Origin: a filamentous cyanobacterium ESFC-1
GTDB taxonomy: Bacteria; Cyanobacteriota; Cyanobacteriia; Cyanobacteriales; Spirulinaceae
Assembly (NCBI GenBank): GCA_000380225.1
Contig: KB904821.1
Coordinates: forward strand, 1,850,830-1,914,829
Direction of reading: 5' to 3'
DNA length: 64,000 nucleotides
Every line of letters begins with the position of its first letter. Position 1 is the first letter of the stretch. This document shows positions 1 through 8,901 of this stretch, in pieces. The notes under the pieces were generated by a model, which was not told where the DNA came from, did not search any database, and saw only the letters and a list, made by a program, of their open reading frames with translations. A program made the translations under genes and the position numbers.

Positions 1-1071
1 GAAAGCCAACGGCAAACTCTCCCTCAAGTTTATCTGGCTGGGTCTGCCCTCGACCCCAACTTGGCTCAAACCCGCTTCAAAGGTCGTAAAGATTTATTCG
101 CCAAGATTGAAGCTTTGTCCCTGGCAGAACAACCCCCGGTTTTGCTGCTTTATGGTGGTCGTCGCACCGGAAAAACATCGTCTCTGAAATATTTGCCGCA
201 GCGTGTCGGGTCAGATTTAGTACCGTTATTTGTCGATATCCAGGGCATCGCCAACGCCACCACCTTAGCCGGAGTCGCCCAGTCCCTTACCGTTCAAATC
301 CGCGAAGCTGCCCGGAAAGCCCGTCAACTGTCCTTGCCTGATTTACCTCCCGATTTCCACCGCGACCCTTTTGTGGCGTTACAAACTTGGTTTGCCAGCA
401 TCGAAAAAAAGGTCAGGGGTAAGCGTTTTCTGCTGTGTCTGGACGAATTTGAGCGCTTCAGCGAAATCATCAACACAACTGGGAGTCGCGTACCCCTTAA
501 CTTTTTCCGTAACCTTATCCAACATCATCCCCGTTGGATTGTGTTGTTTAGCGGTTCTCATCATCCCGACGAACTCGATACCTATTGGAGCGATTATTTG
601 ATTAACACTCGCGCCCTGCGTCTGAGTTATCTCGACCGAGAAGCTGCTATCGAGTTAATTCGCGAACCTGTACCGGATTTCCCCGATATTTACCCCGATG
701 CTGTGGTAGAAGCGATTTTACACCTCACCCGCGCCCAACCTTATCACATTCAGTTAATCTGCATGACCGTGGTTGAACGCCTTAATGCAGAAAAACGACG
801 CTTGGTAACTCTAGAAGATATTGAAACTTGTATTCCTACTGCTTTAGAAACCGCTTGGGGTGTTTTCAACGAACTCTGGAAAGAAACTCTCGACGAAAAT
901 GAACGAGATTTTCTCTTGGCGTTATTAGCGGGTGAACCCATCACCGCAACCCCCAAAACTACGATTCGCCGTCTCATCCACAAGGAAGTCATTGAAAAAT
1001 GTGAAACGGGTTATCGTATCCAAGTCCCGTTAGTGCAACGCTACCTCGAAAGCAAAGCCCAAGAGTATTAA
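1..1071 (+). CDS. AAA/STAND-type ATPase, 5' end cut by window edge
   Basis: Open reading continues from the first base of the window, so the start lies outside; the TTG at 61 is only the first start-like codon seen. The P-loop (GGRRTGKTSS) is followed by a hydrophobic Walker B strand ending in CLDEFERF, then a C-terminal part that looks like a winged helix. This layout fits the Orc/Cdc6-like or STAND branch of AAA ATPases, which in cyanobacteria often form the C-terminal module of larger signalling or stress proteins. Substrate and partners are unknown. No neighbouring gene on the same strand is close enough to suggest an operon; the next gene starts 266 bp downstream. Confidence 0.7.
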   Translation, partial: ESQRQTLPQVYLAGSALDPNLAQTRFKGRKDLFAKIEALSLAEQPPVLLLYGGRRTGKTSSLKYLPQRVGSDLVPLFVDIQGIANATTLAGVAQSLTVQIREAARKARQLSLPDLPPDFHRDPFVALQTWFASIEKKVRGKRFLLCLDEFERFSEIINTTGSRVPLNFFRNLIQHHPRWIVLFSGSHHPDELDTYWSDYLINTRALRLSYLDREAAIELIREPVPDFPDIYPDAVVEAILHLTRAQPYHIQLICMTVVERLNAEKRRLVTLEDIETCIPTALETAWGVFNELWKETLDENERDFLLALLAGEPITATPKTTIRRLIHKEVIEKCETGYRIQVPLVQRYLESKAQEY

Positions 1072-1250
1072 GAGCCAGCAGATTACATCTCTTCTTGAAA
1101 CTTTCAAGACTGATGAAATCTCTTTGCCTTGATTAGGGCGATAGAGACGTTATTGAGAAAAACGTAGATTCGAGTTTACGTTCAAAATGAAAATACTATA
1201 TGGTCATCACAATTAATTTTCATACACAGGTATTGTATTGTTCTTGAATT

Positions 1251-1286
1251 GCCCTCACCCCAACCCCTCTCCCACGGGAGAGGGGC
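1251..1286. repeat. REP-like palindrome, copy 1
   Basis: Imperfect palindrome built on CCCCTCTCCC / GGGAGAGGGG, preceded by GCCCTCACCCCAA. The same block occurs at 9101-9136, 30016-30051 and 41429-41464, always between genes and in either orientation. The rest of the 1072-1337 gap shows no gene. Confidence 0.8.
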
Positions 1287-1337
1287 TACTGGTTCTTATT
1301 TTTAACTACATTATTTCTGTAAGAAAAGCGACTAAAC

Positions 1338-1619
1338 ATGAACAACAAATTTACTTCAAGCAATTCTCAAACTAACTGGGAACGCTTAGACGCAATGACG
1401 GATGAAGATATCGATTTTTCTGATTGTCCAGAAATCACTTCTGAAATGTTGACTCAGGCAGTTGTGCGACGCGGTTTATCGGATGCTCAGGAAAAAACTG
1501 AAGTTACTTTGAGTCTTGATAAGGATGTTTGGGAGTGGTTCAAATCTCAGGGCCAAGATTATCAAAATCAAATTAATGATTTATTGCGATCGCACATAGA
1601 ATCTCATCAATCATCGTGA
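1338..1619 (+). CDS. BrnA-family antitoxin, apparently without BrnT partner
   Basis: A 93-residue protein. The N-terminal half is acidic (MTDEDIDFSDCPEIT). The C-terminal half has the BrnA-type ribbon-helix-helix pattern, with LSLDKDVWEWFKSQG followed by a helix ending NDLLRSHIES. BrnA proteins normally neutralise and co-repress with BrnT, a RelE-fold ribonuclease whose gene usually lies directly upstream. The 266 bp upstream contain a REP-like palindrome and no BrnT-like frame, and the downstream side holds only a hairpin. It is therefore an orphan antitoxin or a stand-alone regulator. The family call is by motif only. Confidence 0.7.
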   Translation: MNNKFTSSNSQTNWERLDAMTDEDIDFSDCPEITSEMLTQAVVRRGLSDAQEKTEVTLSLDKDVWEWFKSQGQDYQNQINDLLRSHIESHQSS

Positions 1620-1671
1620 AGACTAGAAACCCAGTTTTTGGGATTAAATTAAAGGTCGATCGTAACAGACT

Positions 1672-1704
1672 AGAACCCCGGTTTATTGAAAAAACCGGGG
1701 TTCT
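1672..1704. repeat. AACCCCGG hairpin repeat
   Basis: Nearly perfect palindrome: AGAACCCCGGTTT-type arm, short loop, matching arm AAACCGGGGTTCT. It could terminate brnA transcription, although no T-run follows. Relatives of this hairpin occur at 4552, 8935, 9165, 28901 and 40843. The 298-bp gap 1620-1917 otherwise holds only the clpB leader. Confidence 0.6.
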
Positions 1705-1917
1705 GACAGGCAATCCAGTTAGGAAAACCGTACCCTCTCTACAATTTGGAGGAAAACCAACCCCAAAAGGTCGTGTTTTCGCCCACAGGGACTTGATTCG
1801 CAGACTTTACAATAAGGTTAACCGCAAAACTAATTTAATTGTCTATTGCCGCAAAACGGCGCGAAATGCAGTATTAGAGGACATTTTAACCGGAAACCAC
1901 CAAAGGAAAGAACCCTT

Positions 1918-4545
1918 ATGCAACCCACCAATCCCAATCAATTTACCGAAAAAGCCTGGGCTGCCGTTGTGCGGACTCCAGACATTGCCAAACAGAATAA
2001 ACATCAGCAAATCGAAAGCGAACATTTGATGAAGTCCCTGATTGAAGAAGATGGCCTCGCGGCTAGTATCTTCAACAAAGCCGGGATTAATTTGCAACGG
2101 TTACGGGAAAAAACGCAAGAATTTACCCAAAAACAGCCAAAACTGTCCAATGTGAGCGATTCAGTGTATCTCGGTCGTAGTTTGGACACTTTATTTGACC
2201 GGGCTGAGAAATTCCGCACCGATTTTGGCGATGATTATATTTCCATTGAGCATTTAGTTCTAGGCTATGCCCAGGATGACCGCTTTGGCAAAGGCTTTTT
2301 GCGGGAATTTAACGTTTCTGAATCTAAACTAAAAAAAGCGATCGCAGATATACGAGGCAATCAAAAAGTGACAGACCAAAACCCCGAAGGCAAATACGAA
2401 GCCCTGGAAAAATACGGTCGCGACTTGACCGAAATGGCGAAAGCAGGCAAGCTAGACCCCGTAATTGGGCGCGATGACGAAATTCGCCGGACGATTCAAA
2501 TTCTATCCCGTCGCACGAAGAATAACCCGGTTTTAATCGGGGAACCGGGGGTGGGAAAAACGGCGATTGTAGAAGGTTTAGCCCAACGCATTGTTAGCCG
2601 CGATGTCCCGGAATCTCTGCGCGATCGCAAAGTGATTGCTTTGGATATGGGGGCATTAATCGCGGGGGCTAAATATAGAGGGGAGTTCGAGGAACGCCTC
2701 AAAGCCGTCCTTAAAGAAGTGACCGACTCCCAAGGTCAACTCGTCCTGTTTATCGACGAAATTCACACCGTAGTGGGCGCAGGGGCGACTCAGGGGGCGA
2801 TGGATGCCGGAAACCTGCTTAAACCCATGTTAGCCCGTGGAGAGTTGCGCTGTATTGGGGCGACCACCTTAGACGAATATCGCCAGCATATCGAGAAAGA
2901 TGCCGCCTTAGAACGGCGTTTCCAAGAAGTGATGGTGAATGAACCCAACGTCGCCGATACGATCTCGATTTTGCGGGGTCTTAAGGAACGCTACGAGGTT
3001 CACCACGGCGTACAAATTGCCGATACCGCCTTGGTAGCGGCGGCCATGCTGTCGAATCGTTATATTAGCGATCGCTTCCTCCCTGACAAAGCCATCGACC
3101 TGATCGACGAATCGGCGGCTAAGTTGAAAATGGAGATTACTTCCAAACCCGAAGAACTCGACGAAGTAGACCGCAAAGTGCTTCAGTTGGAGATGGAACG
3201 GCTATCTCTGCGAAAGGAAAATGACGAGGTTTCCCGCGAACGCCTGGAAGCTTTGGAAAAGGAACTGGCGAACCTCAAGGAAGAACAAGACCGCCTCAAC
3301 GCGCAATGGCAGTCGGAGAAAGAGATTATCGACAAGCTACAGGGCGTTAAGGAAACCATTGATAAGGTTAACTTGGAAATTCAACAAGCCGAGCGAGATT
3401 ATGACCTCAATCGCGCCGCAGAGTTGCGTTATGGCCGTTTAACCGACCTGCAACGCCAAAGCAAGGAAATCGAGGAGGAAATGCAACGCATCCAAACCAC
3501 GGGTAAATCCTTGTTGCGCGAAGAAGTTCTCGAAGCCGATATTGCCGAAATTATCTCGAAGTGGACGGGAATCCCGGTGAGTAAGTTGGTGGAATCCGAG
3601 AAAGCGAAATTGCTCAATCTCGAAGACGAATTACACGATCGCGTGATCGGTCAAGAAGAAGCGGTAACCGCCGTGGCTGATGCCATTCAGCGATCGCGGG
3701 CGGGTTTGGCTGACCCCCAACGTCCAATCGCCAGCTTTATCTTCCTGGGGCCTACAGGGGTGGGTAAAACGGAATTAGCCAAAGCCCTCGCAGCCAACCT
3801 ATTCGACACCGAAGACGCGATGGTTCGCATCGATATGTCGGAATACATGGAGAAACACGCTGTATCCCGCTTGGTGGGTGCGCCTCCGGGATATGTGGGC
3901 TACGAACAAGGGGGACAACTCACCGAAGCAATTCGCCGTCGTCCCTACTCGGTGATCCTTTTTGACGAGATTGAGAAAGCCCACGCAGATGTATTTAATA
4001 TTATGCTGCAAATCCTCGATGACGGGCGTTTAACGGATTCTCAGGGTCATGTGGTGGATTTCAAAAACGCCATTATCATTATGACCAGTAATATCGGTTC
4101 CCAGTACATTCTCGATCTTGGTGGCGATGATAGCCAGTATAACGAGATGCGATCGCGGGTAATGGAAGCCATGCAAGCCAACTTCCGTCCCGAATTTCTC
4201 AATCGCATCGATGAAATGGTCATTTTCCACAGCTTGGTGAAAGACCAACTGCGGCAAATTGTTCGCATCCAAGTCCAACATCTGCGCGATCGTTTAGCCG
4301 ACCAAAAACTATCTCTGCGTTTGGCGGATGAAGCCCTGGATTTCCTGGCCGAAATTGGCTACGATCCTGTCTACGGTGCGCGTCCCCTCAAGCGGGCGGT
4401 ACAACGGTATTTAGAGACCGCGATCGCGAAATCCATTCTCCGAGGTGAATTTTCTGCCGGAGATACCATCTACGTCGATGTAGAGTCCGAACGTCTCATT
4501 TTCAAGCGGCTTCCTGCTGAGTTGGAGATGTTAGCCAAGTCGTAA
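1918..4545 (+). CDS. clpB: ATP-dependent chaperone ClpB (disaggregase)
   Basis: An 875-residue Hsp100 disaggregase, the usual ClpB length. It threads aggregated proteins through a hexameric ring together with DnaK/DnaJ in the cytoplasm. An N-terminal Clp domain (about 1-145) is followed by AAA-1 with Walker [10 protein letters not shown] near residue 207 and Walker [10 protein letters not shown] charged coiled-coil M domain (about 410-525) distinguishes ClpB from ClpA and ClpC. AAA-2 has Walker [10 protein letters not shown] near 611. The frame is open further upstream, but the ATG at 1918 is preferred because AAAGGAAAG lies just before it and the family N-terminus begins there. No CIRCE element was seen upstream. 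The gene is followed by a hairpin terminator. Confidence 0.95.
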   Translation: MQPTNPNQFTEKAWAAVVRTPDIAKQNKHQQIESEHLMKSLIEEDGLAASIFNKAGINLQRLREKTQEFTQKQPKLSNVSDSVYLGRSLDTLFDRAEKFRTDFGDDYISIEHLVLGYAQDDRFGKGFLREFNVSESKLKKAIADIRGNQKVTDQNPEGKYEALEKYGRDLTEMAKAGKLDPVIGRDDEIRRTIQILSRRTKNNPVLIGEPGVGKTAIVEGLAQRIVSRDVPESLRDRKVIALDMGALIAGAKYRGEFEERLKAVLKEVTDSQGQLVLFIDEIHTVVGAGATQGAMDAGNLLKPMLARGELRCIGATTLDEYRQHIEKDAALERRFQEVMVNEPNVADTISILRGLKERYEVHHGVQIADTALVAAAMLSNRYISDRFLPDKAIDLIDESAAKLKMEITSKPEELDEVDRKVLQLEMERLSLRKENDEVSRERLEALEKELANLKEEQDRLNAQWQSEKEIIDKLQGVKETIDKVNLEIQQAERDYDLNRAAELRYGRLTDLQRQSKEIEEEMQRIQTTGKSLLREEVLEADIAEIISKWTGIPVSKLVESEKAKLLNLEDELHDRVIGQEEAVTAVADAIQRSRAGLADPQRPIASFIFLGPTGVGKTELAKALAANLFDTEDAMVRIDMSEYMEKHAVSRLVGAPPGYVGYEQGGQLTEAIRRRPYSVILFDEIEKAHADVFNIMLQILDDGRLTDSQGHVVDFKNAIIIMTSNIGSQYILDLGGDDSQYNEMRSRVMEAMQANFRPEFLNRIDEMVIFHSLVKDQLRQIVRIQVQHLRDRLADQKLSLRLADEALDFLAEIGYDPVYGARPLKRAVQRYLETAIAKSILRGEFSAGDTIYVDVESERLIFKRLPAELEMLAKS

Positions 4546-4551
4546 TACTTT

Positions 4552-4588
4552 AGAACCCCGGTTTTTTGAATAAGCCGGGGTTCTTTTT
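4552..4588 (+). terminator. Rho-independent terminator of clpB
   Basis: Begins 7 bp after the clpB stop. Ten-base arms AGAACCCCGG / CCGGGGTTCT enclose an AT loop and run directly into a T-tract. Confidence 0.8.
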
Positions 4589-4605
4589 ATCTTTAATGAT
4601 GATGA

Positions 4606-4734
4606 ATGATTTTAATTACCGATAAAAAATTTAAACGTAGTTTCAAACGGCTAGTTAAGAAAAATCCCCAATTGAAAGATAAAATTAAAGTCAATAAAGT
4701 TATAGATTATTTTTTGAATCATGTCCACATTTGA
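4606..4734 (+). pseudogene. N-terminal remnant of a RelE/YafQ-type toxin
   Basis: A 42-codon frame from ATG 4606 to TGA 4732-4734. Its product starts MILITDKKFKRSFKRLVKKN, the basic first helix typical of cyanobacterial RelE/YafQ-like mRNA interferases. Intact members are about 85-95 residues; here the similarity stops after about 30 residues and the frame runs out inside the next gene. The core beta sheet and catalytic residues are missing, so it cannot be active. The next gene (4721) resembles the antitoxins that usually precede such toxins, so the module seems rearranged and eroded. The family call rests on the pattern of the N-terminus. Confidence 0.5.
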
Positions 4735-4942
4735 ACAAGTCTTAGAACAGGTTTCAGCTTTACCATTAGAACAACAAGAGATACTTCTCAAAATCACCCA
4801 ACGCCGACTCGACGAACAGCGACGCAAAGCTTTAGTTTCAGAAACCCAAGCCGCATTACAAGAGTTTCAAGAAAACAGTTTTACGGCATTAACGGCGGCG
4901 GAGGCAATTACAGAAATAGATCGGCTTTTAAAACTTAACTAA
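4721..4942 (+). CDS. Small antitoxin-like protein
   Basis: A 73-residue, largely helical, charged protein. It opens MSTFEQVLEQVSALPLEQQE and continues LLKITQRRLDEQRR. This matches the cyanobacterial class of roughly 75-residue proteins encoded directly upstream of RelE-type toxins and presumed to be their antitoxins. Here no intact RelE follows; only the toxin N-terminal remnant lies immediately upstream, overlapping by 14 bp. The next gene begins 9 bp downstream, so co-transcription with the PIN pair is likely. It could be an orphan antitoxin or a third part of that pair. Confidence 0.5.
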   Translation: MSTFEQVLEQVSALPLEQQEILLKITQRRLDEQRRKALVSETQAALQEFQENSFTALTAAEAITEIDRLLKLN

Positions 4943-4951
4943 TTTAACATT

Positions 4952-5236
4952 ATGAAACTCAGTGTTGAAGATGCTATCAAAACAGCCACAGATTATTTAC
5001 AAAAAATCAAAAATAAAATCTCTCCTGACATCCGAGAGATTCGTCTCGAAGAAGTCGAAGTTTCGGAAGACGATCGCTATTGGCTAATTACTCTCAGCTT
5101 TACTCAACCCAACGATCGTACAGAGAATCCGCTTCCAGGGATTATTACCAAACCTAAATATCAAAGAAACTACAAAATCTTTCGGATTAATGGTAACACG
5201 GGTCAGGTTGAATCCATGAAGATTAGAACGCTATGA
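4952..5236 (+). CDS. Uncharacterised protein paired with a PIN-domain gene
   Basis: A 94-residue protein of unknown family. Its pattern is helix (KLSVEDAIKTATDYLQKI), then strand-rich sequence (EEVEVSEDDRYWLITLSF), then a closing strand (NYKIFRINGNTGQVESMKI), resembling a PepSY-like or single-strand-hairpin fold. The stop overlaps the start of the PIN gene by 4 bp (ATGA), so the two are translationally coupled. By position it is the likely antitoxin or adaptor of the PIN protein, but no DNA-binding motif is visible. Confidence 0.55.
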   Translation: MKLSVEDAIKTATDYLQKIKNKISPDIREIRLEEVEVSEDDRYWLITLSFTQPNDRTENPLPGIITKPKYQRNYKIFRINGNTGQVESMKIRTL

Positions 5237-5724
5237 ACGAAGATGTAGTAAATACTATTAATCGTTACAAAAGTAGAGGAATTTTAGTAGATACAAATAT
5301 TTTATTACTCTTGTTCGTCGGTACAACCAATCCTACCAGAATCAGAAGATTTAAACGTACACAGCAGTTCACTGAAGCAGATTATGATCTTTTGGTGGCT
5401 TTACTCGATGAGTTTTCCAAAATTATCACGACTCCGAATATTTTAACCGAGGTTAATAGTCTAATCAATCAACTCGGCGAACCAGAAAGACAGTTATGTT
5501 TATCAATTTTTGCTCAAGGGATTGGTACTTTAGAAGAAAACTATCAAGAAAGTTCTATTATTGGCCGCAGTCCAGAATTTACTCGTTTTGGTCTTACCGA
5601 TTGCGGAATAAAAGAAGTTGCTCGCGAACAATATTTAGTTCTGAGTGATGATTTAAGGTTCATTAACAGTCTTTATGCTGCTGGAATTGATGCAGTTAAT
5701 TTTAATCATTTACGAGAATATTAA
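5233..5724 (+). CDS. PIN-domain ribonuclease-like protein
   Basis: A 163-residue protein with the acidic residues expected of a PIN active site: D20 (ILVDTN), E73 (LTEV), D123 (LTDCG) and D139/D140 (LSDD). PIN domains are metal-dependent RNases, most often VapC-type toxins that cut tRNA or rRNA. The protein is somewhat longer than a classical VapC (about 130) and its partner is not a VapB-like protein, so this is a non-canonical pair. The ATG overlaps the upstream stop by 4 bp. The start is fixed by that overlap and by the short distance to the first catalytic Asp. Confidence 0.65.
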   Translation: MNEDVVNTINRYKSRGILVDTNILLLLFVGTTNPTRIRRFKRTQQFTEADYDLLVALLDEFSKIITTPNILTEVNSLINQLGEPERQLCLSIFAQGIGTLEENYQESSIIGRSPEFTRFGLTDCGIKEVAREQYLVLSDDLRFINSLYAAGIDAVNFNHLREY

Positions 5725-5743
5725 TTGATAAAATTTTAAATAT

Positions 5744-6034
5744 ATGAATCAAAAACAAGTATTAGGCTTAATTGAACAAAAGCGCGATCGCCTTGATGAA
5801 TTTGCAGTCAAAGCTTTGTTTTTATTTGGTTCGGTTGCTCGCAATGAAGCCACTTCAAACAGCGATGTTGACTTCTTGGTAGAATTTAATCGCCCTGTTG
5901 GGTTATTTACCTTATTAGGGCTAAAATCATTCCTAGAAGAATTATTAGGCTGTTCGGTGGATATTGGTACGCCAGATTCTCTACGTCCTCATCTGCGAGA
6001 TGCTGTATTAAAAGAGGCGATTCGTGTCTTCTAG
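5744..6034 (+). CDS. mntA: MntA-type minimal nucleotidyltransferase (antitoxin)
   Basis: A 96-residue minimal nucleotidyltransferase with the Pol-beta signature LFGSVARNEATSNSDVDFLV: Gly29-Ser30 plus the metal-binding pair D41/D43. In HepT-MntA modules this enzyme inactivates the HEPN toxin by transferring AMP groups to its RX4HXY tyrosine. The following gene is such a HEPN protein, overlapping by 11 bp, so the pair is almost certainly one operon. The module looks intact. Confidence 0.8.
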   Translation: MNQKQVLGLIEQKRDRLDEFAVKALFLFGSVARNEATSNSDVDFLVEFNRPVGLFTLLGLKSFLEELLGCSVDIGTPDSLRPHLRDAVLKEAIRVF

Positions 6035-6377
6035 AGAGTTTGAGTTACGGGTAAGAGATATCCTGCTTGAAATTGCGGTGATAGAGGAAACGATCGCAGA
6101 CTTGAGTTACGAAGAATTTTCTCAAAATCGCCAAGCTTTACGAGTTGTCCTGTACTGTTTAGCTGTAATTGGAGAAGCTGTAGCCACTACTGTTTCTGAA
6201 TTAGACGCAGCAGACTCAAGGATTCCCTGGTATCAAATACGGGGAATGCGAAATATTGTGATTCACGAATACTTTCGAGTTGATGTACAGATGATTTGGG
6301 AAACGGTACAAAGAGATTTACCGCCATTAAAAGCAGCATTGCAGCAGATTTTGACCAATTTGGTAGACGATTCCTAA
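6024..6377 (+). CDS. hepT: HepT-type HEPN ribonuclease toxin (DUF86)
   Basis: A 117-residue four-helix HEPN protein. The RNase motif RX4HXY is complete: R76, H81 and Y83 in RNIVIHEYF. HepT toxins cleave RNA and are held inactive by AMPylation of the tyrosine by MntA, encoded immediately upstream. Translation probably begins at GTG 6024, inside the end of mntA, which makes the genes coupled. All key residues are present, so it should be functional. Confidence 0.8.
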   Translation: MSSREFELRVRDILLEIAVIEETIADLSYEEFSQNRQALRVVLYCLAVIGEAVATTVSELDAADSRIPWYQIRGMRNIVIHEYFRVDVQMIWETVQRDLPPLKAALQQILTNLVDDS

Positions 6378-6417
6378 TAAACTTAGTCAAGAAAGTGCAA
6401 TTCAAAGTTAACTCTTT

Positions 6418-7071
6418 TTAAAAATCATAAAACTGCTTGAAATACTCATAAGCTTCGTTTATTTCTTTCGTTTTGGCTTCTGCTAAAGCCTGTAACTCTA
6501 CCCCCAATCCCTGTAAGCGATCGGGATGATATTGAGCGATCATTTTACGATAAGCTTCTTTGATTTCTGCTTGGGTAAGTTGTTGATTGGCGTTAACATT
6601 CAAGATTTTGCAATAATCCGTATAAGTGCGATCGCCCTGTTGAGTTGTTGTAATTTGCTGTTCTTGTCGATTTTCAGTAAAATCTTCAACAAAATCCTCT
6701 GTTTCAAAATCTTCTTCGACTTCAGAAGCACAATATGAAAATAGTCTTTCTGCTTCTTGTCGATTGCGAGTTACGCCCAACTTTTCTCCCGTGAGTGTAT
6801 TATAAATATAATATTTTCCAGTTTTACGACTTTGCTCTAAAACAAAACCACTGCGTTGTTCAAGTAAAGAACGATGACCTGGTGTACTATGTTTTTGTCC
6901 CGATCTTAAAAAAGCTTCAATATCATTAGCATAACGACTGACTAAAAGCTTTTCTCCAGTCGAAGATCGATAAACATAATGCTTTTTTGATTTAAGACTT
7001 TGTTCCCAAACAAAATCGCCTTTGACTCGAACGACTCGACGATGGGATGGAGTGACACGTTGGTTGAACAT
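6418..7071 (-). CDS. J-domain protein with duplicated N-terminal repeat
   Basis: A 217-residue protein. The J domain is C-terminal (about 150-217) with an intact HPD at 182-184, so it should stimulate a DnaK ATPase. The N-terminal half holds two copies of one unit of about 38 residues: FVWEQSLKSKKHYVYRSSTG from residue 20 and FVLEQSRKTGKYYIYNTLTG from 76, each followed by EKL and a short helix. The repeats are aromatic and basic, like small beta-hairpin binding modules, and are joined to the J domain by an acidic linker (about 117-140). There is no signal peptide or membrane segment. The repeats may select the client, but this is inference. Confidence 0.75.
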   Translation of the reverse strand: MFNQRVTPSHRRVVRVKGDFVWEQSLKSKKHYVYRSSTGEKLLVSRYANDIEAFLRSGQKHSTPGHRSLLEQRSGFVLEQSRKTGKYYIYNTLTGEKLGVTRNRQEAERLFSYCASEVEEDFETEDFVEDFTENRQEQQITTTQQGDRTYTDYCKILNVNANQQLTQAEIKEAYRKMIAQYHPDRLQGLGVELQALAEAKTKEINEAYEYFKQFYDF

Positions 7072-7287
7072 TTTGGGATTTATAATAGTAAAAAAAGCGG
7101 ATTGGTATCTATATTATAATGAGATGTTGCTACAAAAGTGTAGCGCAATTAACCCGAAAAGCTTATTGCTTCTTTGGTTTAGCCGTTCAGTAAATTAGCT
7201 TTTTGTCTACGGTAAATATACGGATTTTTGAGAGGTGTTGTGCAGAATATTCTGAGAAATCACGCGATCGCGCCCCCCTAACTCCCG

Positions 7288-7905
7288 CTAACTCTGTTGA
7301 AAAATCTCTGCTGCGGTGAGATTGAATGGGGGAAAAGTCGGTGAAATAATCCTATCATCGTTACGAAATGAACTTACTTGATATTCCCCATCTATTAATT
7401 GATAAACAAAAAAAGTGGGTTGCTTGGGATTCCCTAAAAAATTGCGTCCTCCCATGGCATTATAGTCTACAATCCAATATTCAGGAATGCCCATTTCTTC
7501 GTAGTCAGCCCGTTTCTTGAAGTAATCATCTCTCCAATTGCTGCTAACCACTTCGACGATGAGTTTAACGGATTGGGCATTTTCAATAATAGAAGCTTGT
7601 TGCCAGCGAGGTTCGCCAGACAAGGCTTCTCGCTCTAAAACAATAATATCTGGTTCGTAACCCGATCGCCCTTGGTTGGTTTTCACAATGGATTCTCTGG
7701 GGATAATCCAGTTGCTGCGTTTATCCATTTGCGCGATCGCGAAAATTAATTCTGCCATCAAAAATCCGGTAACATTAGAATGCGAACCTGTGGGTTTTGG
7801 CATTTCTAGAACTATCCCATCGTGAAGTTCGTAGCGTTTTCCTTGATTGGGATACCAAGCGATAAACTCATCAAAAGTAACGGATTGGGTGAAAGATTGA
7901 TTCAT
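7288..7905 (-). CDS. Uma2-family putative restriction endonuclease
   Basis: A 205-residue DUF820/Uma2 protein with a PD-(D/E)XK-like core. It shows EPDIIVLE followed by KLIVEVVSS and then KKRADYEEMGIPEYWIVD, the family hallmark. Uma2 proteins are strongly expanded in cyanobacteria and often lie near mobile or TA genes; their biological substrate is not established. A second member lies divergently 115 bp away, but the two differ widely in sequence, so they are not a recent duplication. The 216 bp between this gene and the J-domain gene contain no evident gene. Confidence 0.8.
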   Translation of the reverse strand: MNQSFTQSVTFDEFIAWYPNQGKRYELHDGIVLEMPKPTGSHSNVTGFLMAELIFAIAQMDKRSNWIIPRESIVKTNQGRSGYEPDIIVLEREALSGEPRWQQASIIENAQSVKLIVEVVSSNWRDDYFKKRADYEEMGIPEYWIVDYNAMGGRNFLGNPKQPTFFVYQLIDGEYQVSSFRNDDRIISPTFPPFNLTAAEIFQQS

Positions 7906-8020
7906 AACTTGCCTACAATAAAGGTATATCTCAAAGATCGGAAGTTCAAATACTCATAACTCCAACTATCCCTAGAACAGTAATTTTAACTTTAATACTA
8001 GCCAAAAACCAAGAATCATT

Positions 8021-8590
8021 ATGACTGCGTTCACCTTTGACCAACCGTTATCCCCAGAAGAATACCTCGAATTAGAAAGCCAAAGCGAGACTAAACACGA
8101 ATATATCAACGGTCGAGTTTATGCGATGGCAGGAGCGAGGGGGACTCATAATATTATTAGTGGTAATCTGTATATTTTATTGCGCGATCGCCTCCAACAG
8201 TCTACTTGTCAAACCTATTTTGCGGATATGAAAGTTAGGTTAGGGGAAGGTCGCAGTTTTTTCTATCCCGATTTGGTCATTACTTGTGACGAAAGAGACG
8301 ATGCAAGTCAGGCTTATATTGATTTTCCCAGCGTTGTTTTTGAAGTTCTTTCTGACTCTACTGAATCATTCGATCGCGGCAAGAAGTTTCAATTATATCG
8401 CACAATTCCGAGTTTACAGGCTTATATTTTAGTCAGTTCTCAAGAGTATTTGGTTGAGAGTTTTCGACGGTCAGAAGGCGATTTATGGCTTCTACAAACT
8501 TATGGGGGATTGGATGCAATTCTGCATCTTGAAAACCTCGCTATAGACATCCCTTTATCGACTCTATACGCTTCTCTTGATTTCTCTTAA
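8021..8590 (+). CDS. Uma2-family putative restriction endonuclease
   Basis: A 189-residue Uma2 protein. It begins with the typical [20 protein letters not shown], has [10 protein letters not shown] as the acidic metal-binding strand, and then [21 protein letters not shown] with the conserved E and K of the nuclease fold. It is transcribed away from the other Uma2 gene and towards the DUF2283 gene. Function in vivo is unknown. All expected core motifs are present and the length is normal. Confidence 0.8.
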   Translation: MTAFTFDQPLSPEEYLELESQSETKHEYINGRVYAMAGARGTHNIISGNLYILLRDRLQQSTCQTYFADMKVRLGEGRSFFYPDLVITCDERDDASQAYIDFPSVVFEVLSDSTESFDRGKKFQLYRTIPSLQAYILVSSQEYLVESFRRSEGDLWLLQTYGGLDAILHLENLAIDIPLSTLYASLDFS

Positions 8591-8620
8591 AATAACTCTC
8601 CTTAGTCTTTAGAAGAATAT

Positions 8621-8848
8621 CTAACGAGGTGAAGTTAAATTTAGTATTTTGGCTTGTACAGATTCGAGTAAAAGGTTTTGAATAAAAGCACTCGCATTCA
8701 AAATTTCGATACCGATTAATTCCCCGGCTTCATTTAATTCTGCGGTGATATCGGGACTAATTTCGATACTATTGGCTTCGCGTTCATCAGTAATTGCAAT
8801 ATGAATGACATTCTCTTTTTCAAAGTATTTCATCTTAGGATGATTCAT
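8621..8848 (-). CDS. DUF2283 family protein
   Basis: A 75-residue protein with the DUF2283 pattern: MKYFEKENVIHIAITDE followed by SIEISPDITAELNEAGELIG and GIEILNAS. The family forms a small beta-rich domain of unknown function and often accompanies DUF4258 or TA-like genes. No such partner is adjacent here; it is convergent with the Uma2 gene. Translation starts at the ATG at 8848; a second in-frame ATG five codons later is also possible. Confidence 0.75.
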   Translation of the reverse strand: MNHPKMKYFEKENVIHIAITDEREANSIEISPDITAELNEAGELIGIEILNASAFIQNLLLESVQAKILNLTSPR

Positions 8849-8901
8849 AGCTAATTTTATATGATATAGCGCTACGATTATGGCTTGAAATATTAAAAAT
8901 T

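Noticed and set aside
1743-1917. CIRCE heat-shock operator upstream of clpB
   Set aside because: No TTAGCACTC-N9-GAGTGCTAA or close variant was found.
1616-2029. Plus-strand frame of 137 codons overlapping the clpB start
   Set aside because: It runs through a hairpin repeat and into clpB in another frame; no ribosome binding site, no recognisable domain.
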